Shown here in pieces: positions 24,330 to 34,764 of a DNA stretch of 64,000 nt; the first letter of the stretch is position 1, and each line of letters begins with the position of its first letter. Below the pieces are notes generated by a model. It made no database searches, had not been told where the DNA came from, and saw nothing but the letters and a program-made list of their open reading frames with translations. The stretch covers positions 1 through 64,000 of the forward strand of contig JAKCPI010031625.1 in assembly GCA_023213315.1 (NCBI GenBank), written 5' to 3'. The translations under genes were made by a program, and so were the position numbers. This stretch comes from Euborellia annulipes (lineage: Eukaryota > Arthropoda > Insecta > Dermaptera > Anisolabididae).

Positions 24330-24600
24330 AATATATTCTCTTTAGCGCCCCTGGCGCGCAGAGAGCCGGCAACCCGCTTCGTTGCTCCTCTCCATGCCTG
24401 CATGCAGGCATGGAGGGGGCAGGCGGCCGCCGCCGTCGCCTTCTGTCGACTCGAGCTCTCTGCGCATGCGCCAGGGGCCAAAGAGTGGGGACTGGAAGGC
24501 TATATAAGCAATTGCGCGCATGGGTTGGTGGTCGGGGATGGAGGTGGACAGCAAACTGATCACATCGTCTGCGTTCATAGTAGATTACTATATAATGATT
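24330..24600. promoter_or_regulatory. GC-rich palindromic island with a TATA-like box
   Basis: An imperfect inverted repeat (GCGCCCCTGGCGCG facing GCATGCGCCAGGGGCC) has a perfect 26-bp palindrome at its centre. It is followed by CTATATAAGCAATTGCGCGC at 24500. The base composition is unlike the surroundings. It could be a promoter or a transposon end. Confidence 0.35.
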
Positions 24601-26030
24601 TATTAATAAAGACTATTATATACCTGAATCATGACTTTAATGATTTTATTCTCTTTTCTATTACCTATCACTAGTATATAAATATTATTTATATTCAAGA
24701 ATATTAATAATTCCAATTATATTATTTAATAAAAGCCCTATTTTATTATTTACTATTATTTTAAAATATTATTTCTATATTATTAGTAGACTTTTTTTAT
24801 TAAAGATTATTATAAATCTTAAGGTTAGCTTTTTATTAATGGAAGAATATTAATTCATTTTTAATATTTTAAATATATTTAAATTAGACTATTAATAAAA
24901 ATTTTCATTTCAATTAATATTTTTCCTTTAATATGAAACAAACCTTAAGATCAGTAAATTGTCTACTAATAATATATTAATAGGTCTGTTCGTTATGTTT
25001 GTTACCTATTAATTGCCTTTTCCATTCTGCGCTGATGACATACCTTGAAAAAGGAAAAATAGTATATTATTTTTCTTGATAGGATAAGCATTAGGGTTAC
25101 ATCGAGTTTTTTTTTTTATCATACATGCACATACAATCTTAAATCTAAACAGTATAAGTACATTTATAAAATAATTTTATAATCATACAAATATAATACA
25201 ACTTGTGCTAAGAGAAGGGAAACAAAGCAAATGAAAAAAAAAAGAAATTATTATTTTTTTTTACAATCATTAAGAGAATAATTTATATTAAAAAAATTGT
25301 CTATTTAAATATATGTTGAATTCAAATATATATTTAATAAAGATGAAATTAATTTAATCGAACCTTTTAGAATCCATCACTTAAGTTTAGAAAAAACTAT
25401 ATTTCGTTAAAATTTACTAAACTAAAAGAGTATAAATTACAAATAATTTTAATATTTAAGATAAATAGAGCTTTTCTTTAATTAAGAGAGATTGATATGT
25501 CAATTATTTTCCTCGCGGGGACTCAAAAAGGTAACTTAATCATTTTATTATTTATTTATCAATATATATCTAAATATCGAACAATCATCTATTTTTACTT
25601 TCTCTTATTTAATTTATATTTCATTTTGACTTTGAAAACTCTTGAAAAATTAATAATGAAATAAAACCTTAATAATTTATTATTGTGTGTTGAAATAACT
25701 TGAAACTCTCATAAATTTTATTCTAATTAAATATTTTCTAATTGCTAAATGATTTGTAAAAACTTACTTGAGAAGGCCCCACGTGTAAAGAAAAGGAAAA
25801 AATGAAAATAATTGACCAACACAAGAGGATTTAGAGATTGAGGGTTAAAAACAAAACGTAAGAACATTTTACTCTTAAAAGAAGTAAAATTAATTCCTAA
25901 CTCCCTAAATCCACCCACCCTGAATTAAGTGAACATTTCTTATAATTAGAGCCTCGAAACTATTAAATTCAGTGTGTATTATTCTTTTATAACGGCAGTG
26001 GGGAGTTATTAGAATAAAAATTAAACACTC
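24600..26030. other. AT-rich spacer with the duplication boundary sequence
   Basis: Mostly simple AT-rich DNA. 25430-25740 matches 42040-42310 (for example TATCGAACAATCATCTATT and TTGACTTTGAAAACTCTT) and marks a repeated boundary of the large duplication. Confidence 0.5.
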
Positions 26031-26032
26031 AC

Positions 26033-26134
26033 AAACTTGTTTTCAGAAAAAGAAGTCTGTCTCGAGGTGCTGCTCCCTGTTTTCTTGAAGATTTTCAATC
26101 CTCATCTACATTCCCGTGTGTTGTGGATTTGGAT
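26033..26134 (-). ncRNA. Exon-like block near the far end of the reverse-strand unit
   Basis: A TTTTCAG acceptor lies just above 26134 and GTGAGT follows 26033 on the minus strand. The 102-nt block is purine-rich and has no long ORF. It lies next to the sequence (25.43-25.74 kb) that also borders the next duplicate at 42.04-42.31 kb, so it may be a late exon of the unit that starts near 41.8 kb. Confidence 0.35.
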
Positions 26135-26314
26135 CTGAAAATTAGAAACAAAAAGTATTTTTTTAAAAGGTGCTTGTTAAATTTTAAAATATTATTTAAT
26201 TTGTATATTAATAAATTTTATTATTAATCTATCTAAGGATTCTTGCTGTGTAGACATTATTTTTAATTGATTGAAGGAATCAGGATGTCACAGCCACTCT
26301 TGTTGAAGGGGGGA

Positions 26315-26316
<2 letters not shown>

Positions 26317-26378
<62 letters not shown>
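26317..26378. repeat. (TA)n microsatellite in a palindrome arm
   Basis: Two runs of TA split by one shift. The mirror arm at about 27555-27572 has a much shorter tract. Confidence 0.9.
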
Positions 26379-26381
<3 letters not shown>

Positions 26382-26499
26382 TAAAACATTATTTTAATTT
26401 AATCAATTTTTATTTTCAGAGTTTTGGCTAACCAATGTACACGAAGGTTTCAATCCTCAAAGGAACATCATCAGAGCCTGAAAAGTGAATAAATCACGA

Positions 26500-26596
26500 T
26501 TCAAGAGATGGGAGCGACGCGCTCCCGAAACGTCGATGAAATAATATAAAAGTTTTTATTTATTCTGGCTGCCTTTCCTCATTGAGCTCCTTTGTT
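26500..26596 (+). mobile_element. Short insertion with a hammerhead-like motif and 12-bp target duplication
   Basis: About 97 bp flanked by AATAAATCACGA (26488-26499, 26597-26608). Near its start is GATGGGAGC, a loop, then GCTCCCGAAACGTCG. It interrupts one palindrome arm and is absent from the mirror arm. Confidence 0.65.
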
Positions 26597-27076
26597 AATA
26601 AATCACGATAATTTCTCATATTATATATATGGTAACCAACATTCGTATATTGGCTTTAAATTAATTTATTAAAAAACTATAACCAAGTATTTATTAATTT
26701 AAATAAGCGAAAAATGTAGGTACCGCCGGGAGTCGCACCACGGATCTGTCGATTTAGTAGGGCATGTTGAGCGTAAATCGACAGACCGTGGTGCGACTCC
26801 CGGCGGTACCTACATTTTTCGCTTATTTAAATTAATAAATACTTGGTTATATGTTTTTCATAATTACTTCATGGACCAACACATGATATATATAATTCTT
26901 TAATTTATTAAATAATATTCTGTTATTTATTAAAATATTGATTAATTTTTATTTTTTACATTTCGAATAAAGTGTTAGTCTGTTGTACAGTAAGTATTTT
27001 TATTAAGTAAAATAGACATACCTTAATTCTGAGAGAAAAGGTATGTCTATTTTACTTAATAAAATTACTCATTGTA

Positions 27077-27286
27077 CAGTGAGAGACAATATTAAGTCCC
27101 GCCCATGCGTTTTCTACTTGTGATTATTTCATTGTTTTTAAAGAAATATTATATATTTTATAGTGGAAACTTTCATTGTTCAAACCTAGAAAATTTCCAA
27201 TAAATATTTTCATTTTATTTTAGAAAAACAATGAAATAAACACAAGTAGAAAACGCTTGGGTGGGACTTAATATTGTCCTTCACTG
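27077..27286. mobile_element. Mariner-type MITE, intact
   Basis: Ends CAGTGAGAGACAATATTAAG and its inverse, flanked by TA. About 60-bp inverted arms around an AT-rich centre. It sits inside the 26-27.6 kb nested palindrome. Confidence 0.75.
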
Positions 27287-28371
27287 TACAACAGACTAAC
27301 ACTTTATTCGAAATGTAAAAAATAAAAATTAATCAATATTTTAATAAATGACAGAATATTATTTAATAAATTAATTTAAAGCCAATATACGAATGTTGGG
27401 TTAACACAAATGTATATTATATGAGAAATTATCGTAATTTATTCACTTTTCAGGCTCTGATGATGCTCCTTTGAGGATTGAAACCTTCGTGTACATTGGT
27501 TGGCCAAAACTCTGAAAATAAAAATTGATTAAATTAAAATAATGTTTTAATTTATATATATATATATACACTCCCTTCAACAAGAGTGGATGTGACATCC
27601 TGATTCCTTCAATCAATTAAAAATTTAATTATTAATTAGATTTTGTCCTAATTTTAATTTATATGCTATGAAGTTTTTATGCCAAAAAAAGTTGAAGAAT
27701 AACTTTTTTGATTGCAAATAGACTTTGCAAATTCAATTTTTTTTTAACTCTTTTGATTGGACTTCAATTATTATATATTCAGTATCTTATAAATTGAAAA
27801 TTTAAATTTTTTTATCTGTTTTAATGGTAATTCAAACTTTGATAGAAAAACGAGTTAACACTTAGATTTAAAATATTTTTCTCAATCTTTCTTTTTATAT
27901 ACATATAGGCCGGCGGGGGCGCCCCCGGCCCCCCTTGCTCGCCTTCATTGAAATGTGGTTTCTATAAACAATACAATAACATACCACAACAAACATTTTT
28001 CCCATTCTTTTATAATATATAGATTATTTTAAGTTAATTATTCATGAACTTAAGATTTTTTGTGAATCATATCTTTGGGACCTCCCGGTAAGAAAAAATT
28101 TAGGATATTTTAGAATTCAAATGTAAATAATAAAAAAAATCAAAATGGAAATATTTTTTTTTTACTATTCTCCTATTTATTTTTTCTATTTTATTAATTA
28201 CTATAACTTATTGTTATTTGTGAATTAAAATGTCGGGATTTCTAAAAATAAAAAATTTCATCAAAATCGGTTCAGTTGTTTAGGGGGTATAAAGAAAAAA
28301 AAAGATTATATATATAGTCTATATAAATATAATATCGTAATTAAAAATTTTCAATTTATAAGATTTTGATG

Positions 28372-28555
28372 AGGTGTTCACTCAACTATGAGTTGAAAAT
28401 ATACACTAGGTTATGTGTTTCAAATTATTTATTAATTAAATCACTTGACGCGTTTCGATTTTTACATCATCATCGGAAGTGATTTAATTAATAAATAATT
28501 TGAAACACATAACCTAGTGTATATTTTCAACTCATAATTGAGTGAACACCTCATT
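28372..28555. repeat. Palindrome with hammerhead-like motif
   Basis: Arms of about 80 bp (AGGTGTTCACTCAACTATGA and mirror). The centre on the minus strand reads CCGATGATGATG, a loop, AAATCGAAACGCGTCAAG. Confidence 0.7.
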
Positions 28556-28848
28556 ATAATAATGTTTCAACAAGAGCCCACGGTAGAAAATTTAAATATA
28601 TTATAAGATTTTATTGGAATTCGATGGAGGTTTGGGAGTGTGCATACTTAATTCTTAATTGTTCCAGTAACAAAAGTGCGCACTCAGATTTTGGATTTTG
28701 TATGTTAGGCCCGGGAGTTATAAAATATATATATATATATATAAAATATCGAGTTTCAAAACGTTTTCTTATACATATAAGATTCTTAAAAGGTGTTACA
28801 TGCAAATCCCTATAAGAAAAAAGTTGATTATACCTCTTTTATTTGCAG

Positions 28849-28944
28849 CTGCATTTTATAGGATATTACGAGAGCTCATTTGGCACAGCTTGAGAAAATT
28901 CAATTCCTCTGAAGAATGTCCGCAGGATACGGAGCTTATAAAAG
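28849..28944 (+). CDS. Candidate short internal exon, unidentified
   Basis: A TTTATTTGCAG acceptor precedes 28849 and GTAAGG follows 28944. One frame is open across all 96 nt, reading AFYRILRELIWHSLRKF and then an acidic stretch. No matching exons were found nearby. It could be chance or a displaced exon fragment. Confidence 0.28.
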
Positions 28945-29039
28945 GTAAGGCACAGTAAGCCAAGTTAGATGCCGATTGGAGTCTCCGAACCGTTTTCCTG
29001 GAACAAAGATTTAAAATAATTAATTATATTACATATGAA

Positions 29040-29100
29040 TGCATAGGCGTAGCCACGGAGGGGGGGGTTTGGGGGTTCAAACCCCCCATTGGACCCAAGC
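29040..29100. mobile_element. hAT-type MITE end fragment
   Basis: GCATAGGCGTAGCCACGG followed by G-run and C-run resembles the left end of the CATGGGCGTA family. The right end was not found. Confidence 0.35.
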
Positions 29101-29334
29101 CATGACTAGATATTTAAGCTCTATAATACAATCAATACTTTCTCTCTCTATATATATATTCATCGATCTTACATTCATAATGAATGTAAGATCGATGAAT
29201 TCTAACTTCGATTCGGGATTGAGTAGTTCATTTCTCGGTCTGTGTTACTTTTTTAAACCAACCTAAAATAAAAGAATCAAATAATAAAATTATTTAAAAT
29301 GTATTAATCTTCATTTAACAAGAGGTGTGTGATT

Positions 29335-29450
29335 GTTTTTTATTGGCGAGGCCAAACGCCCCATCTCCCCCAGAATCGAACCCATGATCTCCAGCCTTTC
29401 CAGGCTATTAGTGTCCATTGCACCGGGCCACCGGACCCCGACCTACACCA
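29335..29450 (-). mobile_element. tRNA-derived SINE head
   Basis: On the minus strand: GGCCCGGTGCAATGGACAC, a possible long variable-type arm, then ATGGGTTCGATTCTGGG. The acceptor stem does not pair well, so a SINE or tRNA relic is more likely than a gene. Confidence 0.5.
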
Positions 29451-29645
29451 ATAATCTCGAAAAATATTTAATTATTAATATTCGTTGATAACATTAAAAT
29501 GTAACAGGCCGAGAAATAAAGAGAAAATCGAAGGGAAGTTTAAACTAGTACTACTCCCATTTTCAAAGGTCCTAAAGCATTTCAATATAATTAAATATTC
29601 AAATATTTAAATAATAATTATATTAATTAATTAAATAATACCTAC

Positions 29646-29722
29646 CTGGTGATAGAGAAGTTTGCTGAGATGTTGCTGCTCAAGCGACAAGAACGTGGTG
29701 GGAAAAGAAGGCAGGCACTCGC
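29646..29722 (-). ncRNA. Type 3 exon-like block, shortened copy
   Basis: Acceptor CTATAG above 29722 and donor GTAGG below 29646. Its 3' half (TTGAGCAGCAACATCTCAGC) aligns with the ends of the blocks at 31.5, 36.0 and 47.3 kb. Its 5' half is different or lost. Confidence 0.35.
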
Positions 29723-29821
29723 CTATAGGAGACAAAAAAATAACAATTTTTTAGTAAATATGATAAATTTATATTTTTATGCAAATAATAAATACCTTTC
29801 GCAGAGAATAGTTCAGGTAGA

Positions 29822-30120
29822 GAGGTCATTCCATCCTTATTAAGGTTTTCCTTAATAGCTTTAGGCGAATGTTGGGATGGCTAATGCGACGTTTACTCCT
29901 GGTCTCGTGGCTTGCCCGAATTTTTTGATAAGGGTTTTTTTTTTTATTTCTTTCGATGGAAATGCATGAACATGTTGATTGTTAATGGGCATGCATTTCT
30001 ATTTTTTTGTTTTGTTTTGTTGTATTTGTTATTGTATTTAAATTTGTATTGTGTTTGTTGGACCTAGCCACCGAGAACTGGTGCCTCTAAGCGGGTCGTA
30101 ATAAATTTATTTATTTATTT
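29822..30120 (+). mobile_element. Probable LINE 3' end with ATTT-repeat tail
   Basis: Ends GCGGGTCGTAATAAATTTATTTATTTATTT, preceded by GT-rich sequence and GGACCTAGCCACCGAGAACT. This looks like a non-LTR element terminus with a short-repeat tail. Absent from the other duplicate near 45.4 kb. Confidence 0.45.
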
Positions 30121-30179
30121 CAATCGGAGAGAGATGAGCTGTGTGTGGATTAAATTCATATTCTCACTAGTACCAACAA

Positions 30180-30288
30180 GACTATCGCTTTGAAGTTCAA
30201 TCCACTGGCACTTGGCTCGACTTGAATGCAACTAAAACTTGCTTTCTTTATTCTCTCAGCTCACAAATATAAGGAAAGTTCCTCCTAC
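30180..30288 (-). ncRNA. Type 5 exon-like block
   Basis: A TTTTATTTTCAG acceptor ends at 30289. The block begins GTAGGAGGAACTTTCC and matches the block at 45.5 kb, which begins ACAGGAGGAACTTTCC. I could not fix the donor end. It lies between two type 3 blocks. Confidence 0.3.
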
Positions 30289-30479
30289 CTGAAAATAAAA
30301 GAATGTTATTAGTCTTTATCTAATTTATATTAAAAAAAATTACATATTTCTTTTTGTTGTTTATATTATATTTACGAATGCTTTGATTCTTTAATTATGA
30401 TGTTTTACACGGATGATTTTTGCCAATTCTTTAACTCAATTAAAGAAAGTTAAAAAAAAAAAAACAGTAGGCACATTTA

Positions 30480-31455
30480 ACGCTAAGTCTAAAGAGAAGA
30501 ATACGGTAACTACCATTTCATTAATATTGGCAAGTTTTTCAGGGGAATTTCTTCCTCCCTTCTCTTTAGTAGTCTTAAAAAAAGTGGCGGAAAGCCAAAT
30601 TGATCGAGATATATGCAAAAATAAGGAAAACTTTGAAGAAATATGAGAAACCACATGAACCATTAAAAAATGTATTATTACTTACTTTTTTTTTGTTTTT
30701 TCTTTCTCCATTGTAATTTAGATGACAAAAACCATGCACCTGACCTATTCTGATTGAGATAAGTAAAGAAATTAATTAAATAGAGTTGAAAAAATAATTA
30801 ATAATTTTAACGAAAATATTTTAAGAACTTGCAGGGACCTTCGATTAATTAAGGTCGGTTCTGTTTTAGATTAAAAAATATTCAACGACTTCCAGGGAGC
30901 CGCTGGGTCCGCGGGCCTCAGCTGGAGCCCCGCGTCTTTTTGTTTTAAATGAAAAAAAAATATTCAAAAACTATATATAAAAGAGCAGGGAACCCCTAAG
31001 TTTGCCTCATACTCACTAATTTTGGTTAATGATGGTTCTCATATATTTATAAAAAAAATTGTTCTTCGTTTTTAATTTAGTTATCATCTCAAGTTAGCTC
31101 CTTTATCATTTATTATTAAAAAAAAAAAAGTTTCGTTAAAATTATTAATTATTTTTCTAACTCTATTTAATTAATTTCTTTACTTATCTCAATCAGAATA
31201 GGTCAGGCGCAAGGTTTTTGCCATCTAAATACTAAATAAATTCACTCTTATGATGGAAACAGCTAATAAATTGGCTACTAAATAAATTATTATGGAGAAA
31301 GAAAAAAACCAAAAAAGTAAGAAATAATACATTTTTTAATGCTTAATGTGGTACTCATTTCTTCAAAATTTGCGTTATTTTTAGATATATCTCGATCAAA
31401 TTTGAAAAACTTGCCAATACTAATGAAATGGTTGTTACCATATTCTTCACTCGCG
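30480..31455. repeat. Inverted repeat with about 300-bp arms
   Basis: 30480-30812 and about 31105-31455 mirror each other with roughly 85-90% similarity by eye, including CTTTACTTATCTCAATCAGA. The 290-bp spacer includes a GC-richer patch near 30900. Confidence 0.6.
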
Positions 31456-31504
31456 CCCTAAGTTATTACGCCATTTGAGAAATAAAGAATTGAATAATAT
31501 TTAC

Positions 31505-31638
31505 CTGTATGAGAAGGAGGTTGAGTTGTTTCAGCTCATTCAATGGCGAGTCTCTGATCTCGAAGGGTGGCTCTTAGTACTCTGGCTGGAGTGAACAGGA
31601 GCATCGCCATCGCACGGAGGGGAGCTCGAAATTCTCAC
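31505..31638 (-). ncRNA. Type 3 exon-like block upstream of PP1-type copy 1
   Basis: A 134-nt block with TTTTAG acceptor and GTAAAT donor. It contains a 24-codon ORF starting MAMLLFTPARV. The relative at 47.3 kb reads MPLFTPARVRA in the same frame, with one 3-nt deletion. The relative at 36.0 kb does not keep this frame. Coding status is unresolved. Confidence 0.4.
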
Positions 31639-32030
31639 CTAAAAGAGATAATAAAAAATTATTAATTATTTTATACTTATGTTTGCGAATCTTTTTGGTT
31701 TCATAAAATTCTCTCAAACGAGTTAGCAAAGAAACACAAATATTGATATAAAGATTTATATTAATATTCATGTGACTTGGTATGTTCGATTCTAATTATT
31801 CTGTGCCTGCCTGACTGTAGTTTTTATAGAATATTAATTATACAGTATTTTATTCAAAAATGAATAGATCTCGAGAACTTTTGAACTATAAAATTATGTT
31901 ATTTAAAATAATTTTTGTTTTTTTAAATAAAATATTAAAATTAAGTAATTATATGTGTTTTAAAATAAAAAAATAAAATAAATAAATAAATAAATATACT
32001 TTTGTAAATATTTACATGACGATGAGAGGG

Positions 32031-32038
32031 TATATAAG
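32031..32038 (+). promoter_or_regulatory. TATA box of PP1-type gene copy 1
   Basis: TATATAAG lies about 95 bp upstream of the start codon, placing the cap site near 32060-32070. The aligned position in copy 2 reads TATAAAAG, so a TATA element is kept although one base differs. Confidence 0.55.
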
Positions 32039-32131
32039 CTCTGGCCAACAATAAAATTTTGACCGCCGTTACTAGTGAACGCGTGGTTTGGGTGTTTTTG
32101 CGAACTCTCAAAATCATTCATAGTACCGGCG

Positions 32132-33027
32132 ATGGGCAATTGCCTGCTTTCTCTGCGTGTGAGTTGATCTATTTGACATTCCTTTTTATCTATTTGATAT
32201 TTTTGAAAAAAATTTTCAATTTCTAAATTGAATTTTTCATCCATTTGCCTAATTGATTATCATGCTATCTTGACTTAATCTTTATTCGATTCATTCATTA
32301 TACTTGAGGCCTTTACTTCTTTTTCATAGACTAAACAAAGATCAATATTGAATTTTCAATTAATTTAGAAATATTTTCAAATGAAATGAATAATAATTTT
32401 TTTTTCTTTTATTTTCCAGTCGTTGTTAAAAAGAGAGGAGTGCGTGCGCCTTAAGGGTATTTTAAAGGTAATTTATATTAATATTAATTAATAAATATTG
32501 CATTTCTAATTCTTTTTTTTCAATTAGCGTACACCTAATCCTTCCTTGGATGATGCCTCCGCTCCAAGGAAGAGAGTACGCTTTCTTTTAGAGGGGCGCG
32601 ACTCGCCAACGTTTCCTGTAAGTAATAATTAACTTCAATTACTCGTAATTAATATTATATTGAATTTTCTCAATAAATTTTTTAGACCGATTCTGATCAA
32701 CTTCTGGAATTTCATTTTTCTCAATTGAGAAGATGGAAGGCAATGGATAATCTTGTCTCAAATGAGGATCAACCGTCAGAGGGCTCCAACCTCGAGATGG
32801 AAGAGAATCGTTCGGGCCAAGAAACTATTCATTGCACAGGGTTGAGAAGATGGGGAGTGATGGATAACCTTGTCGTAAATGAGGATCAACCATTAGAGGG
32901 CTCCAACCTTGTAATGGAAGAGAATCGTTCATGCCAAGACATTCATCATTATGGGAAACGGAAGGTGCCTCCCTCCTCTCCTCCTCGTCCCTTAAAGAAA
33001 TTTAAGGGTCAGGATCTCTCCTTTTAA
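32132..33027 (+). CDS. Putative PP1-binding protein, copy 1 (GILK + RVRF motifs)
   Basis: Four coding exons, 32132-32158, 32420-32467, 32528-32617 and 32686-33027, join without phase conflict to 168 aa. The start ATG sits in the first exon about 95 bp downstream of a TATA box (32031). The second exon ends in GILK (residues 22-25). The third contains RVRF (41-44) inside a basic KRVRF context. This order and spacing match the SILK-then-RVxF docking pair of PP1 regulators such as inhibitor-2 and KNL1. The remainder is two tandem units of about 38 residues, each starting LRRW and containing MDNLV and NEDQP, then a basic proline-rich tail. I do not recognise the family beyond these motifs. A second copy 16.2 kb away encodes the same protein. 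The role is inferred from motifs, not shown. Confidence 0.72.
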
Positions 33028-33260
33028 CTCCATTCCTCCTCGGAGTTAAAATAGGCACCTGAGCTCAAGCATCACCTTGCCTCCTTCCACTTTTGGCGAG
33101 GAATATTCATTTGGGCTCATGGCGGTATGTTTTATTAAATATTTCTTAATCTTTATTTTTTTTTCTAATAAGATTAATAATGGTTTTTTTTTCTCTCTTC
33201 CTAATAGAGTCGTCCTTCCCTTGGATTGACACCTTGACGATGGTGGGAAGGCTCTAGTAA
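33028..33260 (+). other. 3' untranslated region and candidate 3'UTR intron of copy 1
   Basis: The stop codon lies in a 10-bp perfect stem (TTTTAACTCC pairing with GGAGTTAAAA around a 10-nt loop). A GTATGT donor after 33124 and a polypyrimidine-AG before 33208 suggest an intron 97 nt past the stop. Copy 2 keeps this layout with GTGAGT after 49303 and AG before 49381. No single polyadenylation signal stands out. Confidence 0.4.
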
Positions 33261-33844
33261 CTTCTTCTTCTAATTCGTTCGTTCTACAATCGTTTTTCAA
33301 ACCAACTATTGATTGATTCGTTATACAGAAAGAAACATTTTTATAATACAATTACAGCAACAACCACAAAAAGAAGAAGAAGTGAAGCTAAGATCAATCC
33401 ATAAATAAACACCTAAAAAGAAAAGATAAAAAAATTTGTTACATTAGAAAAAGAAAGAAGTGAAAAAAAATAAAAGAAATATAAATTATACCAAAAAAAT
33501 GTAATTATTATTTGAAAAAAAAAAAAAAAAATAGACTTGTTTTAATTGAAATTAATTTTAAAAATAACCAACAAAGTTTCAAAATTTTTCTACTCTTAAT
33601 CTGGAAGGGCGTTTAATAAAAAAAATCTGGTCATGAGGTCTGATTAAGAGCAAGAAAACTTTGCAATTTAGTTGCTTATTTTATTTATTTTTTTTTTAAT
33701 AAAGAGAGTTTTGTGCAAATAACATAGTAGAAATAACGAAAATAGAAACGAGATAGACTAGAACTCACTAGACCCGCAAGACAAGAGCAAATTTTATTTT
33801 AAAGACTAGGCCTATAAATAAAAAAATTAGGCCTAATTACCTCT

Positions 33845-33975
33845 ATAAAAGCGGGGTGTTCGCCTGTCCGCCTATCACGGTCTGTTTGACCAACTTCCCG
33901 TTGGAATTTTGAAACGACATTTGCAGTCTTATAGAAGAAGTCCAGAAAAAATAGTCGGGCCTCCAAATTCTCAAG
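33845..33975 (+). mobile_element. Helitron-like fragment
   Basis: Carries GCGGGGTGTTCGCC and the CCGTTGGAATTTTGAAAC body shared with 1556-1860. Short and truncated. Confidence 0.35.
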
Positions 33976-34078
33976 AAGGGTCGCAGAAACTTTTTTTTTG
34001 GAATGGGTGCAAAAATAATGACCAGTGGTCACATGCAGCCAGGAAGAAAAAAAAACAAAAGAAGCATAAAAGGGGAAC

Positions 34079-34657
34079 TCAACTGCGGGAACTGAGAAGA
34101 TCCTTGTTGAGATTAGACTTGAAAGTCTGAAGATTGTAGGTTTTGGGGAAGATAGATGCAGGGAGCTTGTTCCAATCGCGGGAGGTCATGGGGACAAAGG
34201 AAGATTGGAATTGACTAGTTCTGCTAGTCGTGATCTGAACATAGGGATGCTGGGACGATGCCTCTCTTGTGTTCCGTGTATATGTTGCATTGGGTGGGAT
34301 AATTGATTTTAATTCGGCAGAGCATTGACCATGGTCATACCTGTAGAAGAGAGATAGTGCAGACACGCTTCTTCTATGATCTAGTGGCTGTAGGGATGCG
34401 GTAAGGGTAGAATCACCTATCAGTCTAATTGCACGCCTCTGTATGGCGTCCAAGTAGGAGAGAGCTTCTTTCGACGCCCCTCGCCAAAGGTGGTAAGCAC
34501 ATTCAAGACACGGCCGAATTTGGGCTTTATAGAGGGTTAGGAGTTGTTGGGAGGAAAAGTAACGCTTCGTTTTGAATAATAATAATAATTTCCTTGAGGT
34601 AGATTTAACCACAGAAGAGATGTGGGTGCTCCAGGAGAGATCAGATGTAATTGTCAC
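34079..34657 (-). pseudogene. 5'-truncated non-LTR retrotransposon reverse transcriptase (C-terminal part)
   Basis: A 192-codon open frame resembles the C-terminal end of Jockey/CR1-like reverse transcriptases: a LSWSTHIS segment, KTKRYFSSQQLLTLYKAQIR, a RPCLECAYHLW core and the RDWNKLP motif before the stop. The catalytic FADD region lies further upstream in such proteins and is missing here, as in 5'-truncated copies. Confidence 0.85.
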
Positions 34658-34764
34658 TCGCAGAACAGAAAACGAATCTTTGACGCAACTCCAGAATTTG
34701 CCAATTCGAAAGTATTGTTTTGCTCTATGAAAAATTAAATCTATTTAAATAAAATAATTTTTTT

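Larger units (their letters stand above)
26255..27640. repeat. Nested palindromes, about 1.4 kb
   Basis: Outer arms 26255-26685 and 27375-27635 mirror each other. Inside are a SINE-head palindrome (26700-26850), mirrored blocks at 26930-27000 and 27290-27360, and the MITE 27077-27286. Each arm has a hammerhead-like motif, at 26447-26474 (-) and 27457-27484 (+). The (TA)n tract at 26317-26378 lies in the left arm only at full length. Confidence 0.75.

Noticed and set aside
31960..32244. 94-aa minus-strand protein
   Set aside because: Antisense to the leader and first intron of the PP1-type gene. The frame is disrupted by the indels in the second copy.
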